The translations under genes were made by a program, and so were the position numbers. A stretch of 64,000 nucleotides of DNA from Poecilobothrus nobilitatus (Eukaryota; Arthropoda; Insecta; Diptera; Dolichopodidae), in assembly GCA_947095535.1 (NCBI GenBank), contig OX352772.1, positions 116,234,031 to 116,298,030 of the forward strand, read 5' to 3'. Positions 20,964 to 32,862 of the stretch are shown piece by piece (the stretch's first letter is position 1; every line of letters begins with the position of its first letter). The notes under the pieces were generated by a model. The model made no database searches. It was not told the DNA's origin and worked only from the letters and a program-made list of their open reading frames with translations.

Positions 20964-23130
20964 TCAGATCCATTTCGCGGCATTCAGGAACCTTACCATT
21001 TCTACAGGTTGCTTAGTCGCTAGATCGTTAAGGTCGTTAAATTCATGGTTACCCAGAGCTGCTATTCTGGTCCTGGCCAGCGCTGAACATTTATACGTGA
21101 AGTGTAAATTGGTTGTTCTCTCATTCTGTTCACCACAACTGCAATATTCAGTTGAATACCGCATCTTCGCCAATTGGCCAATGTCCCGTGAACACACCTA
21201 TTGCTCTGGCTATGTTCCACCAAGATAGCTTCAATAGGTTGCCCGTTCTGTCATTGTCGTAGGACGGCCATATTTTCTTGGTCGTACGGCATGAGGTTAA
21301 TTCTTTCCACCCTCTTTTCGCTAGGGATAAAAAGTGTAGAAGAATATCCCTTTTAACGCTGTTTAGTGGTGGATCCACCTGTTCTTCCAGTGAAGCATTC
21401 AGATTGGAACCCCTCCTTGCTAATTTATCGGCATGTTCATTTCCTGTGATGTTCCTATGTCGCGGAAACCACAGTAATGTAACATTGTGTTACATTCTTA
21501 AGCTCGTCAGATCATTTTCTGACAAACCTAGATGTTATCATCGCAGAATTAACAGCCGAGATTGCTGCTTGACCATCTGTAACAATGGTAATGCTTCACC
21601 CAGAGAAGTATTGCTCTTAAGTATTTGACATCCCTTCCAGATTCCTAGCATTTCAGCTTGATATACACTGGATTTATTGGGAAGTCTGAAAGCACGTTCT
21701 ATTTTGAATTTTTCTGAATAGACACCAGCACCGACACCGCAGTCCATTTTTGACCCATCAGTGAAGAGTGTGATGTCTACATGTACCGAAGGTGCATAGA
21801 CCTTACAAGTTTGGTTCGAATATACTCCTTCTCCAGCGCTGGCCACCAGACCAATGATCCGTAGGTAGGAATGGGGCGTACTATAGTGTACATCCATAAA
21901 GCCATTCTTGGCTTCAATCCCCATTTTTTTCCTAACATTTTCCTACAAGAATACAGGACTACACAGGCCTTTTTGGCTCTTTCTTCGCTCTTAAACCTCC
22001 ACTTTAGTTTCGTACCACTCCTCTGTATTTGACACTGGGGGCTAATTTTATATATACACCATCCAGTCTAGGCTTGGTGAATTCCGCTATCTTTGTTCTG
22101 TTTGTGAATAGCATTAGATCATCCATTGGCCCATCTACCTTCAAACCTTCTTACAGCTCTTTCCATAATTACACTAATTATGTTAAGAAACTTTCCAGAC
22201 ACTACTACTACTAGATCATCTGCGTATTCAATTGCTTTGATTCCCTCATCTTGAAGTTCTTTCAGTATTTCATTCATTACTAGAGAAGCACAGTAGTGGT
22301 GATAACACCCCTTTTTGGGTGTGCCTTTACTTACTCTTCTAGAAATTTTATAGTTACCAAGTTCCGACTGGATCTCTCTTGATTCCAAATATTAACAATC
22401 CACTAACTAAGTTTTCCTCTACTGGAGGGGAATATAATCAAAAGTGAGACTGCTTCTGAATAGCTTAGTAATTAATAGGACACAAGCCCCTTTATTTCTT
22501 GCAGCATTTTCGGAGCAAATACCGTCTAAACCTGCAGCTTTGTATTGAGCGAAGTTACCAATTGCCCAGGCGACCTTTTCCTCCGTTATAACTAAGTTAA
22601 CTCATTCGTCAGGACCGCTTGGTTAATTACATGGGCGTTCTTAATGCACCCTGGAAAATGGGTAGACACTAAAAGATCTAGGGTTTCAGTGGCTGAATCA
22701 GTCCATTTCCCTTCCACAGTTCTCAGGAAGGAAGGTTGGAGTGTTCTCTAAATAAAACTTCGCTAAGTCTGGCTCAGTCTCTAGTACTTTCGATTCATTC
22801 ACAATAATCTTTCCATGATTGAGTTTTAGCCGATTGGATTGCTCTCTTATATTCCCTAAGTTGGTCCTTATAGAGTTGCCACTTATTCTGCCTGTAGCAG
22901 ATATTGTAGGCGTCCCTAGTCTCTTTTCTTAGTTTACTTAAGTTCTCATTGCACCAGACTGGATATCTCTTCTTGCTACGCTTAATAGGATATGCCACTT
23001 TAAACGACACCTTAATGGACTATGTCTAAGTCCTCCTCACCTAGGAGAGCCAGGAGATTATCCTAGGCGTACTTCGAGTGCCTTATGTTAATCTGCACCA
23101 CCCACATCGCTTACCCCACAACGAGCTGCT
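20964..23130 (-). pseudogene. LOA-type LINE copy 2, ORF2 with large deletions
   Basis: Reading right to left: a short N-terminal stub near 23110-23030 (INIRHSKYA then NLLALL), then directly 23010-22795 (the linker RYPVWCNENLSKLRKETRDA), so the whole endonuclease is deleted. RT fragments follow, with YADDLVVVVSG in 22388-22119. RNase H starts with LFTDGSKMDCGVGAG (21924-21538), and the C-terminal GHWPIGEDA region runs to 20964. Between the RT thumb (YGSLVW) and RNase H about a hundred codons are absent. It is related to, but clearly diverged from, the LOA-type element at 26587-31714. It is dead, and may have been a deletion derivative before insertion. Confidence 0.85.
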
Positions 23131-23214
23131 GTAGACTCCTTGTCTATTGCCAAGTCTCGCAGCAGCCCGCTTGCTTCGTCGAGGTCGTCTATGTCTGGAC
23201 TCCCTGGCTTGAAT

Positions 23215-24269
23215 ATTTTTAGTTTGGTATGCCAAACCTCAGCTTATTTTCCAGCTTCTCCAAAGGACCCAGACTTTCCTCACTGATAAGAAAGAAAAAC
23301 GATATACTGTTTTTCAGCAGTTCATCTGCCGATTTCTCCTTCACTATCACCGACCAGTTCCCCATTGGAACCGTCGGCTTATGTAAACGGGGAACTCGAG
23401 GAGCTTTTCGCGGCTTATCTCCATCTCTAGGGATTTTGCTGGCTAGGATTATTCCAATTTTGGCTTTCTGCCAAGCATTGCTAATTTTAGCAATGCTTTT
23501 GCTAAAGAAATCCAAGGGGAACTGATCCTCGCATCTGATTACCCTGTAGCCCCTGCCTACGTCGGTTGAATCAAAACAAGGGAGTGGTCCTTCTGCACCT
23601 CTTAGGATAAACTCGATGATGATCTCGGAAAGTTTCGCCTCAAGCTTGATCCTTGCAAACTTTCCTGCCACTGACTCTCTCGTTGACAACTGCAACACAT
23701 AAATTGTGTTTTGCAATATCATTGTAATTTTTATGTGCTACAGTTTTCGAACTGCTATGTAGATTCATCTTGGGCCCCTTAGTTCTTTCTGCGCCAGGAC
23801 TGGTCCTATCCTGTGAGCTATTCCTTTTAGACGAATCTTTTTGAGAATTGTGCGAGCCATACAGTCGCACAATCTCGCTATATTTCTTCTTGTCTTCTGG
23901 ATCCCTTTTGATGACAATACCTTTGGCTTCGTTCTTCGCTATCTTGCCCAATATAAACTTAGCGTTCTGTTACAGTTTCTTGAAAGCCGATCCAGGGCTT
24001 CTACTCGACTTCTTTTTAGTGGTGGAAATACTATGACTTGTATATATTTCCACTACTATTTGAACCTGATGGCTTTGGAGCAGTATGGCAGGTACTTCCT
24101 CCACCAGCAAGCACTAAAATTTTTGCAGGATCTTCACTGGTTTCGTTGCTGAAGGGGTACTCCGGCTGGTACCGATAATAGTTTCCTGACTAGAGACGAG
24201 TAAATCATCTTCAGAAGATGAGTTGATATTTGTTTGTTGTTTTATACTTTTTTTAATTTTTATTCCCAT
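23215..24269 (-). pseudogene. LOA-type LINE copy 2, ORF1 relic
   Basis: ATG 24269 begins MGIKIKKS and soon reaches SSSEDDLLVSSQETIIGTS, an acidic Ser-rich start that is also found in the ORF1 at 31365. Frameshifts split it into pieces at 24269-24114, 23951-23640 and 23722-23219. The last piece has the conserved C-terminal domain (YRVIRCEDQFPLDFFSK, PMGNWSVIV, SLGPLEKLENKLRFGI), which I recognise as the DUF4780-type domain of insect LINE ORF1 proteins. No CCHC knuckle is present. It would have bound element RNA. Confidence 0.82.
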
Positions 24270-26574
24270 GAGTTTGGCGAGAAAGGACGGTCGGCATATG
24301 CAGAGCTCCCGTAGATATGCAAGGCTACTTACAATGGGTGGCGCCTGGTGCCCCAAGGAGACCGTTAGCGATACCATCTTTATACACGTGGTACTATTCA
24401 GCCCTCAGCACAGTTTATTTTCACACCTTGGCTTGAGTGTACACCTATAATCAACCGATTATCTGCCTCCAAAAATTTTGAGGATGGCATGTAACGTTGC
24501 CCGGGTACACCGCTTGGAGAAGTATAGGTGATTAATTTTACCCTAAAAATATTATGAATATTTTCTTAACTTGTTCCACGGTTTATATACGTTTTACTGT
24601 TGTCAACAATTATTTTCGTGTGAAAATAATTTTATATAAAAATTGAGTTAGAAAAATATTTTAGTTAAAAAGGTAAAAAAAAAAAAATGTGTAATTTAGA
24701 ATATTTACTGTTCTCAGCAAATATTTTAGCGAGATTTTATTTATTGTTATACGGTTGAGAGTGCATACTTGTGTAGATATTTATTTATATACGATTGAGT
24801 GTGAATACTTGTTTAGATATTTATTTATATACGGTTGAGTGTGTATACTTGAATAGGTTTAGGGAAAAAAATTTTTTTCTAAATTTTGTAAACAAATATG
24901 ACGTATATTATGTAGATATGTATATATTGTGTACATAATATGTTTTATTTTCAGTAAGAAATATTTAGTAATATGTGTGTGTATATTGTGTATATAATAT
25001 ATTTATCTTCAGAAAGAGTTTTGTATGATAACATATATATGTATGTACCTATATCAAATCAAAATAGCTCGCCAAACTCATCGTTTATTTTCGTTTTGAT
25101 AAAATATTTCGAAGTAAAAAGGAAAACATAAAATAATCAGACCCGGATTGGATTGGAAGCTTTTTTTAAAAAATTTTTATACAAAAATTTGTATGCGAGT
25201 GGATATCTTTTAGTATGTACATATATAATATTATCTTTAGACATATTACTTTGATTTTAACACACTAAGAGATTGTATTTTGCAAATAAATACATACATA
25301 TATGTAAATTAGAATCAAAAAAGTATGGTTAATGGTTACATTCTGAGTGTTTTTACTTTTTTTTTGAACAAAACAAAATAATGATTTGAATTTATTATAT
25401 TTAGACATATATATTAATATATGTACATATATGCGATACTTTTTTCATTCAAAAAATATTTCTAATAAAAATGTTCTAAGAGATTATAATAATAATGCAT
25501 TGTCGCTTTATTGCAAGAATTGCTTTTGTTCATAAAAAGATATGCCAAATGCCAATTGACAATGTTAACTACACCAATACTCAATACAATATTATGAAAT
25601 ATAAAATTTATAATTGTCTCTTTTTTTTTGCAAAACAAAGTAATAACAATTTTATTCGCTTTGCTCTTTTTTGAATTTGCTCATTTCATTCATTTGCTTT
25701 TCGCTTTGCTTTATTCTTTTGCTTTATTTATATTATAATATTCTGCACGGCTTAGTAATTAATATATTAGAAATTGTAAATTAAATATATAGAGAAATTG
25801 AAAAATATGAAGAGATATTGTATGAATTTATACAGAGTTCGAGAAAATTTTCTGCACATTGCCCCTTTAAATTTACTAATACATTCCCACAAAATTGTGA
25901 GATCATGATTCAATAGTAGGCGCATCTTTCTCAGCACACAAATTTATGCGTCACAAATTAATTTTTCGCGCCAATTTCAGCACTTTTTTTTGATAATTTT
26001 TTAGCTACAGTAAAATATAAAAATTTGTTATTTCAAAAAACATGCAGGCTATATTTAAATTTGAAATGCGTATGATGTTTCTAAAATAAAATTGTTGCTA
26101 TAGTTAGAAATAATAATTATACTAAATTACAAATTATCATGTGAATTTCAAATTTAAGAACAATATAGCATGTACATATTTAAAATAACAAAATTTTATA
26201 TTTTTAGAAATTTAATTTAATGGTACCTAAAGTATAATATAAATAATATAAAAAGATTTACCCTTAAACATCTTATCTTTATCACAGCACTCAAACAAAT
26301 GATACAATGACAAAATGGCAGAAAATTTTCCACATTCTTTGTGCAGAAAATGTTCAGTGTCTACAAATGATGCAATAACATACAAAATACAATGAATAAA
26401 TTGCATAAAATTTTCAACTTCAGCGCAGAAAATTTTCAGCGTAAACTGTTGCGTTAAAAGAGAGAATGATAATTGTCGACTCTTGCGCAGGAAATTGTCA
26501 ACTGCAGCGCTAAAAAAGGTAATGAAAATTTTATGCATCTCATGTAGAAATTTTTCAGCGCTAAATTAAGCGCG
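24270..26574. other. LOA copy 2 5' region, then AT-rich spacer
   Basis: 24270-24540 resembles the 5' leader of the other LOA element (CAGCCCTCAGCACAG, and an ACACCTTGGCTTGAGTGTAC-like block). From 24541 no gene is seen. At 24751-24858 there is a 40-bp tandem repeat (unit starts at 24751, 24791 and 24831, ACGRTTGAGWGTG). ATGTACATATAT-type simple sequence lies at 24900-25440. At 26300-26574 there is a cluster of GCAGAAAATTTTCAGCG-like motifs, treated as a separate finding. Confidence 0.7.
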
Positions 26575-26709
26575 GAAGCTGGCGTAGGTAGGTAGGTAGG
26601 TATGGTGGTGACCTTCACGATGCTGCGTGAAGGCTTCAATTAGCACTAGATTGCGCCATTTTGATACCACTGCACTCATGTGACTCGTGTTTTTAGATTG
26701 TTTGCGGTT

Positions 26710-29700
26710 TTATATCCAACCCGAGCGGTTCAGATACAAGATCAGTTCTTTGATTTTGTGTTCAGAAAGCTCGCTGAGGTTGTGAAAGAACGGCTTGCCG
26801 AGTGAGAGACGTCTGGCTCCAGCTAGGGCCGGACATCTGCAAAGAAAGTGTTCCAGATTCTCACTTTCGTTTGCTTCTTTGCAGCTCCTGCATGAGGTGT
26901 TTTGTGGAAGTCCTAATTTGGCCACATGCGTGCCTACTGGCCAGTGGCCTGTGATGATTGCTACTAGTCTGGCTATGTCTATGCGGGATTTGGATATCAA
27001 CTCGATTGATCTCCTATTGTTGTATGTGGGCCACGATGTTCTAGATATGGTGCAATTGCTCAGATTACTCCACCTATTTTGTGATTTCGCTATATACAAA
27101 GAAAGGATCCGTTGCTTGATGGTACTGATTGGGCAACTAACTCTTCGGTACTTTCCGGGGAGTTAGTGTTCTGAGTAGCTTCTTTCTTTGTTAGTTCGTC
27201 AGCTTTTTCATTTCCTTCAATATTGCTATGCCCAGGCACCCATAAGAAGGTTATGTTTAACCTTTCGCTTGTTAGGGCAATTTCCTCTTGGCACTGTCTA
27301 ACAAGCTTAGAGGTTGTGATGTTCGCGTTAATGGCCTTGATCGCGGATTGACTGTCCACACAAATGGTGACCGTTCTCATTTGTGTGTTGTTTTCGTTCA
27401 GAATTCGAGCAGCCTCTCTAACTGCTAGTATCTCCTTCTGAAAGATGCTAGCTGTGTCGGGGAGTTTGTAGAATTTTGAAATGTTGAGTTTCTCCGAGAA
27501 AATGCCAGCACCAACTCCTTCCTTCATCTTGGATCCGTCGGTGAAGATAGTGACATCGAAATTCTTTGTCACATTACCGCCCTTCCATTCCGCTCTAGAC
27601 GGAAATTCTACGACTAAATTACTCCCGAAGTTCATTTTGGGAATAGTGTAGTCGGTCAGGGTTGGTATAAAGTCCCTTGGAAATATCTCACACCATCGAT
27701 CCATAGGTAAGGATTGGGCGAACCACGGCTGTGTACGTCCAAAGCGCCATCTTTGGCTGCATACCCCATTTCTTCCCCATGGTTTTATTGCAAGCATAGA
27801 GAGCAACACAATCCTTCTTAACTCTATGCTCGATGTTAGATTTCCAGGAAAGCTTCGAGTCTAGAATAACGCCTAGATACTTAGCGCTGGTAGTCAGATT
27901 TAAAGTATAATTCTTGAGTTTCGGTAGGACAAAAGTAGGTATTTTGGATCTTGTCGTGAAGAGTACCATTTCAGTCTTCTCTGAGTTGACACCTAGGCCA
28001 CAACTTGTGGGCCAGTTGTGAACCTTGCTTAGAGTTCTATTCATGATCTCATTAATCACGGATATAAACTGGCCTGATACTAGTATCACCACATCATCCG
28101 CATACGCCACTACCTTTATTCCTTCCTCAGCAAGTATCATTAGAATTTTGTTTATAACCATTAGCCATAGCAAAGGTGATATTACACCTCCCTGAGGTGT
28201 ACCCCTGTTGACTAATTTAGTAACACTGCTGTTTCCCAATTTCGCGTGAATTATTCTGGAATTCAGCATGGATATAATCCAATGCTTCAGAAACTGCTCT
28301 GTTCCCGCTTGGGTTAGAGCTTCTTCAATAGGTTGGATGTTGACATTGTTAAAAGCAACTTCGATATCTAAGAAGGTGGCTAAGGTAAATTGTTTGTACT
28401 TAATGAAGTGTTCAACCGTGCTGACCACTTCATGAAGAGCCGTTTCTGTGGACCTACCTTTTAAGTACGCATGTTGGGATTTCGATACTAGAGTTCCCTC
28501 AAAGTGTTGCCTAATCAGGTAATCCAAAATGGGCTCCAAGGTTTTAAAAAGAAAGGAGGACAGGCTGAGTGGCCTGAAGTCTTTCGCAGACTCGTGGCCC
28601 CTTCTACCTTCCTTTGGAATAAATACTACTCGGACTCTCTTCCAACTGCAGGGAAAATGATTATGTTTTAAACAGCCACTGAAAATGGCGACAAGCCACG
28701 ATGTCGACAGCATTAACGACTTTTGCAACATAATCGGAATTATGCCATCCGAGCCAGGCGATTTATATGGAGAGAAACTTTTTATAGCCCAAGAAACCCT
28801 TTCCTGAGATGTAATTTTACTAACTTCATCCCATGAGGTTCCTTGGGCTACAGGACCTCCATTGGGTGGAGTTACGTTACCGTTAACATTGCTGGCTACG
28901 GGAAAATGGGTGTTAACTAACAGTTCAAGAGATTCAGCTGAAGAATTAGCCCAGCTCCCATCCGTTCTTTTGATTAAGGAACGACAGGATCTATCATTGA
29001 ACAGAATTTTACAGATTCTAGCTGAATCCTTTGTAGTTTCAATAGATTGACAAAATTCCATCCAGGTATGCGGCTTGACTTCTTTGATGGCTTTCTTATA
29101 TACTTTTAGGCAATTTTTGTAAGGTTGCCAGTATTTATGTTTATAGCAAATATTGAAAATAGACCTAGTCAATCTTTTGAGGCAGGCTAAGTCTTCATTC
29201 CACTAAGGGGAATAGGTCTTTAGGGGGATATTTCTTTCCTCGACTAATTGGACACGAGACTTTAAAGGCTACTTCCATTGCCTTTTCAAAAGTTTCAATC
29301 TTTGCATCCAGTTCTTTTGTCTTTTCAATTTTGATGTTCGGTACATTAATTAGTTTTGACTGTATAATTCGGCTGAATTTTACCCAATCAGTTCTTTTAG
29401 GATTTCTATAGAATTTGGGAATATTTATCTGAAAATTCACCTCAAAGACTATATATTTGTGATCTGAGTAGGAATTCTGAGCTGAGGAGCTAGACACAGA
29501 CCAGTTTACATCTCCAATGATATTGTTGTTAGTAGCTAAGGTAAAGTCTATTACCTCTTCCCACCCATCTGCCCGAACTTGGGAAAATAAAAGTGGGTGT
29601 GTTACCACTATTATATATTTTAAGGTTAGTATTAATAAGCAAATCAAATAGTGACTCACCTCGTTCGTTGTTCTCCGAACTACCCCATAGGGAATGCCTA

Positions 29701-30110
29701 GCACTGGCATCACATCCGATGAGTAGGTTGTCTTGCCTTGTCGCTCGCACAAGTTTACGAACTTCCTCTGGTGGTGACGGATCGTCATGAGCCATATATG
29801 CAGAGGTGATGTAAAGACTCTCTCCACCAAGCCCTTCTAACCTGTCGACAGTCAAATCGGATGAGCTAAAATCGGGGTGGAGAGAAGCATTAAATTGTTT
29901 ATTTACTAAAATGCAAGCTCTGGGTTTACCTGTATCTTTTTTGTAAAAAAGATTGTAATCTTTATGATGTAGTCCCTTGATCTCAGTACCTCTGACCCAA
30001 GGTTCTTGAATGAGGCTGATGTCTATGTTTTCCTCGCTAAGGAAAACCAGCAGATTATCCGAGGCACTTCTCGAGTGCCTGAGATTAATCTGCACTACCT
30101 TTGGAATCAT
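26710..30110 (-). pseudogene. LOA-type LINE ORF2: endonuclease, RT, RNase H; frameshifted
   Basis: ATG 30110 (MIPKVVQINL) overlaps the ORF1 end by 26 bp in another frame. APE endonuclease: INLRHSRSASDNL, ISLIQEPWV, GCDASARHSLWGS, then a frameshift near 29575 and YSDHKYIVFEV. A second shift lies near 29207. RT occupies 29172-27688 with FLDIEVAFNNV, GTPQGGVISPLLW and an intact YADDVVILVSG box. Right after YGSMV a TGA and frame change occur, and about a hundred codons of the usual thumb-RNase H linker are missing. RNase H (IFTDGSKMKEGVGAG, QKEILAVREA, CVDSQSAIKA, GNEKADELTK) keeps all acidic residues. A last shift near 27095 leads to GHWPVGTHVAKLG...CRSC...H...C and the end at 26710. It nicked targets and copied element RNA. 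Confidence 0.93.
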
Positions 30111-31365
30111 TACCCCTAACCGCACCCTCACCTGGTGCCGGATTCTGTCCAAGAGGATCTCTTTCGATCGTCAGATCCTCTAACAGCTTAGAAGATAGAT
30201 CCTCCTCTGGATCTTCTTCGTCCGCTGGAGCTCTGAAAATTTTCAGTTTGCCATACCTTATGCCGAACCTCATTCTATAATCAGCCTTCTCAAGTTTCAC
30301 TAGGCACTCCTCATTTATCAAAAGCAGGAAGGACTTACTGTTTTTTTGAGGCTCCTCAGCCGATAATAATAAAATAATAATAAAACTCCAGTTTTCCATC
30401 TGGATCTTCGGATTCTGGAGCTTAAGACCTTGAAGAACCTTTCCATTGTCTATGCTGATATTTGGTAACCAAATGCGCGCCCTAGGTCTCCTTGGAATTT
30501 CCCCAGCCGGGATAAGCTTGAGCTTCAAGCCAACCCATTTATCACTAGCCTTAGCGACGAATTTGCTGAGGAAATTCAAAGACATCTGATCCTCGCATTT
30601 GACAATCCTGCATCCTCTCAACACGTACCCACAGTCGAACGATATGAGAGGTCCCTCCGGGTGCTCCAAAACGTGTTCTAATACCATCCCGGATAGATGG
30701 GCTTCTATCTCGCTCCATTTATCTGTGATTGGCTTCCCACTGTTCGAAATCGCATCAATCAGTGCCACGTTCAGGTGATTTATAGCAACTTCTCTGTAGG
30801 ATTGCCTATTCTTGGCACCGACTTCAGAAGTAGCCTTTTTATCCTTGGGTTTCCTCGCACACTTAACACCTCCTAGTACCAATGCGCTACACCCCCGTTT
30901 TCTATTGGCCCTCTTAGCTGCGTTATTGATCTCATCTTGAGATCTGTTGCGCTCCTGGCCAGTTGTTGTAGCAGGAATACTCCTATTCCCGTTCTTACCA
31001 GCTTGCACCTTTAGATATTCATCTACCACAAGCTGGTACTTAACTTTATCCGCAGCGTCCTTCTCATGAAAAGTACGTGCTTTTTCATTCTCAGCTATCT
31101 TGTTGAGAATGAAGAGAGCCCTGTTGTACTTTTCCTTCATGAGTACGCCAGTGGCCTTACGTTTCTTATGATTTTTCTTCTTGCCGCCCTCGCCATTGTT
31201 GACGACAAGAGTTTTAGGTTGACCTGGCATTGGTGTACTATGGCTGGTACTCGCAATGCCACTAATTAGCGTCTCTTGGCTAGACGCTAAAATCTCATCT
31301 TCAGATGAGCTCCCCATCTCAACTTCTTCCTTCTCCATCTGCTTTTTTTTAAAGTTAACATCCAT
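30085..31365 (-). CDS. LOA-type LINE ORF1 protein, intact
   Basis: The 426-codon frame is open from ATG 31365 to the stop at 30085; an in-frame GTG at 31377 is ignored as a start. The N-terminus is acidic and Ser-rich (EMGSSSEDEILASSQET). A basic Lys-rich region follows (NGEGGKKKNHKKRKATG, about residues 60-80), then a Lys/Arg/Gln-rich linker. The C-terminal domain (VLRGCRIVKCEDQMSLNFLS, IQMENWSFII, EECLVKLEKADYRMRFGI) is of the DUF4780 type known from insect LINEs. It lacks CCHC knuckles, unlike the I-type ORF1 at 10327. Its role is RNA binding in the retrotransposition particle. It is the longest undamaged element ORF in the window, so this insertion is fairly young, although ORF2 is broken. 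Confidence 0.87.
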   Translation of the reverse strand: MDVNFKKKQMEKEEVEMGSSSEDEILASSQETLISGIASTSHSTPMPGQPKTLVVNNGEGGKKKNHKKRKATGVLMKEKYNRALFILNKIAENEKARTFHEKDAADKVKYQLVVDEYLKVQAGKNGNRSIPATTTGQERNRSQDEINNAAKRANRKRGCSALVLGGVKCARKPKDKKATSEVGAKNRQSYREVAINHLNVALIDAISNSGKPITDKWSEIEAHLSGMVLEHVLEHPEGPLISFDCGYVLRGCRIVKCEDQMSLNFLSKFVAKASDKWVGLKLKLIPAGEIPRRPRARIWLPNISIDNGKVLQGLKLQNPKIQMENWSFIIILLLSAEEPQKNSKSFLLLINEECLVKLEKADYRMRFGIRYGKLKIFRAPADEEDPEEDLSSKLLEDLTIERDPLGQNPAPGEGAVRGNDSKGSAD

Positions 31366-31726
31366 TCTTGATCCCACAAGTGTGGCCGGAAAAAGCGGTC
31401 CATCCCGGCATTGCCGCCTTACCGGGATAAGGCACTTAATACAACCGACCTTGCCTGAGCATCGGAGGAGACCGTTCGCGACCAGTTATCTTTTACCACT
31501 TACTGACCATTCAGCTCTCGGCACGGTACCTGGACACCTTAGCTTACAAGTGGAGGGATTCTCTTGGTTTCGGATCTCCCCTGCAGCCTTATCGGTATGG
31601 TTGAACCTACTGATACTGTGAAATCTCCAGGGATGACACAGTATCTCCGACATCGCCCACAAGATCATTGATTCTACTCAGCCCTCCCACCACGTCCAGG
31701 TGGAATCCCTATTTGAAGCTGGCGTA

Positions 31727-32697
31727 CAAAATACTCGACAAAAGATTCTGCACTGCTCAAAATTCTAAATTTACTAAACCACTCGCAAACTTTTACAGTA
31801 TAAAAAACTTTTTTGCTGTGATAGTATTCGTAAAAAGGCGTAAACTGCTGAAAATTTTTTATCAGGATATCGTATGTAAATGTACATTACTACCCACATA
31901 TAAATTATAATTGTAGTTGGTATTGGTACATATTGGTACATACGTAGTAGAATTAAAATAAAGAGTAAAGAGTATCGTTTAAGAATTAAACCATTTCCTT
32001 CCATATTTTTTTGTCTCTTTTCTTGTTAGTATTAGTACTAAAGTAAGAAATATTGTGTATTTTATTAGTATTAGGTAAGAAATATTGTGATAGTGTGTGC
32101 TCTAAAATTTAAAAAAAGGGCACGCGTATAGCAGCAGGAGATTGTCTTTTATTTTATTAAGATATTGTGTATGCATATACATATAAAATTTTATTCAAAA
32201 TAATTCCAATTGCCAAATTCGAACCACATAATATTATTATATACATAGTAAAGAATATAAAAAATAAAGATCATTATGCTGTCCATAAACAGCGGAATAG
32301 GTTGTAAACTTGGTACGCGGACAAGTTTTAGAACCATACCACACACTTATCCAAACTATCATCAAACCATTGTAATTATGTACTTTATATTTTTATTATT
32401 TTCTCAAATCAAAAAATCTCAATTTAAAATGACATTTAAGTTGTACAACTTGTCCATATACGATATATAACTTAACCACAAACCAAAGACTCCGCCCACA
32501 AAAATCAAAATTTAGATTTTGAACTAATTTGCTAAATTATTTTGCTGCGCTACATTTGTTTATAATTTAATCAAGATATTTGTCAAAATTTCTTTCTAAA
32601 CTTTTATGTTGTGTGTGTGTGTGTATGTGCGTGTGTGTGTAAGTATGTGCGTGTGGGTATGTGTGTGTGGGTATGTGTGTGTGTGTGTGTGTGTGCA

Positions 32698-32736
<39 letters not shown>

Positions 32737-32862
32737 CAAAACTCGATAAATTAGTATTTTTTATTATTGTAAATATTAACAGACCATATAGCTATATAAC
32801 TTAAACATTTTGTAATTTATAAATATTAATTGCTTTATTGTAATTTATTTTAAAATATTATA
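31727..32862. repeat. AT-rich spacer with a (GT)n microsatellite
   Basis: No gene is seen. The only strong feature is the interrupted GT/TG microsatellite at 32608-32734, with TATGTGCGTG and GGTATGTG interruptions and a pure (TG)n run at the end. The left part is host sequence into which the LOA element inserted. Confidence 0.8.

Larger units (their letters stand above)
26587..31714 (-). mobile_element. LOA-type LINE copy 1, nearly full length
   Basis: The direct repeat GAAGCTGGCGTA at 26575-26586 and 31715-31726 is an exact 12-bp target-site duplication, giving a 5128-bp element. Its 3' end, on the left, is a short (TACC)n tail (GTAGGTAGGTAGGTAGGTA on the plus strand at 26584-26602). It has a 5' leader of about 350 bp (31366-31714), an intact ORF1 and a frameshifted ORF2 with RNase H. 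RNase H after RT plus the ORF1 type points to the LOA clade (Lian/Bilbo-like). Confidence 0.92.

Noticed and set aside
32608..32734. A possible CRISPR-like or satellite array.
   Set aside because: It is an interrupted GT microsatellite with no spacers or defined repeat unit.
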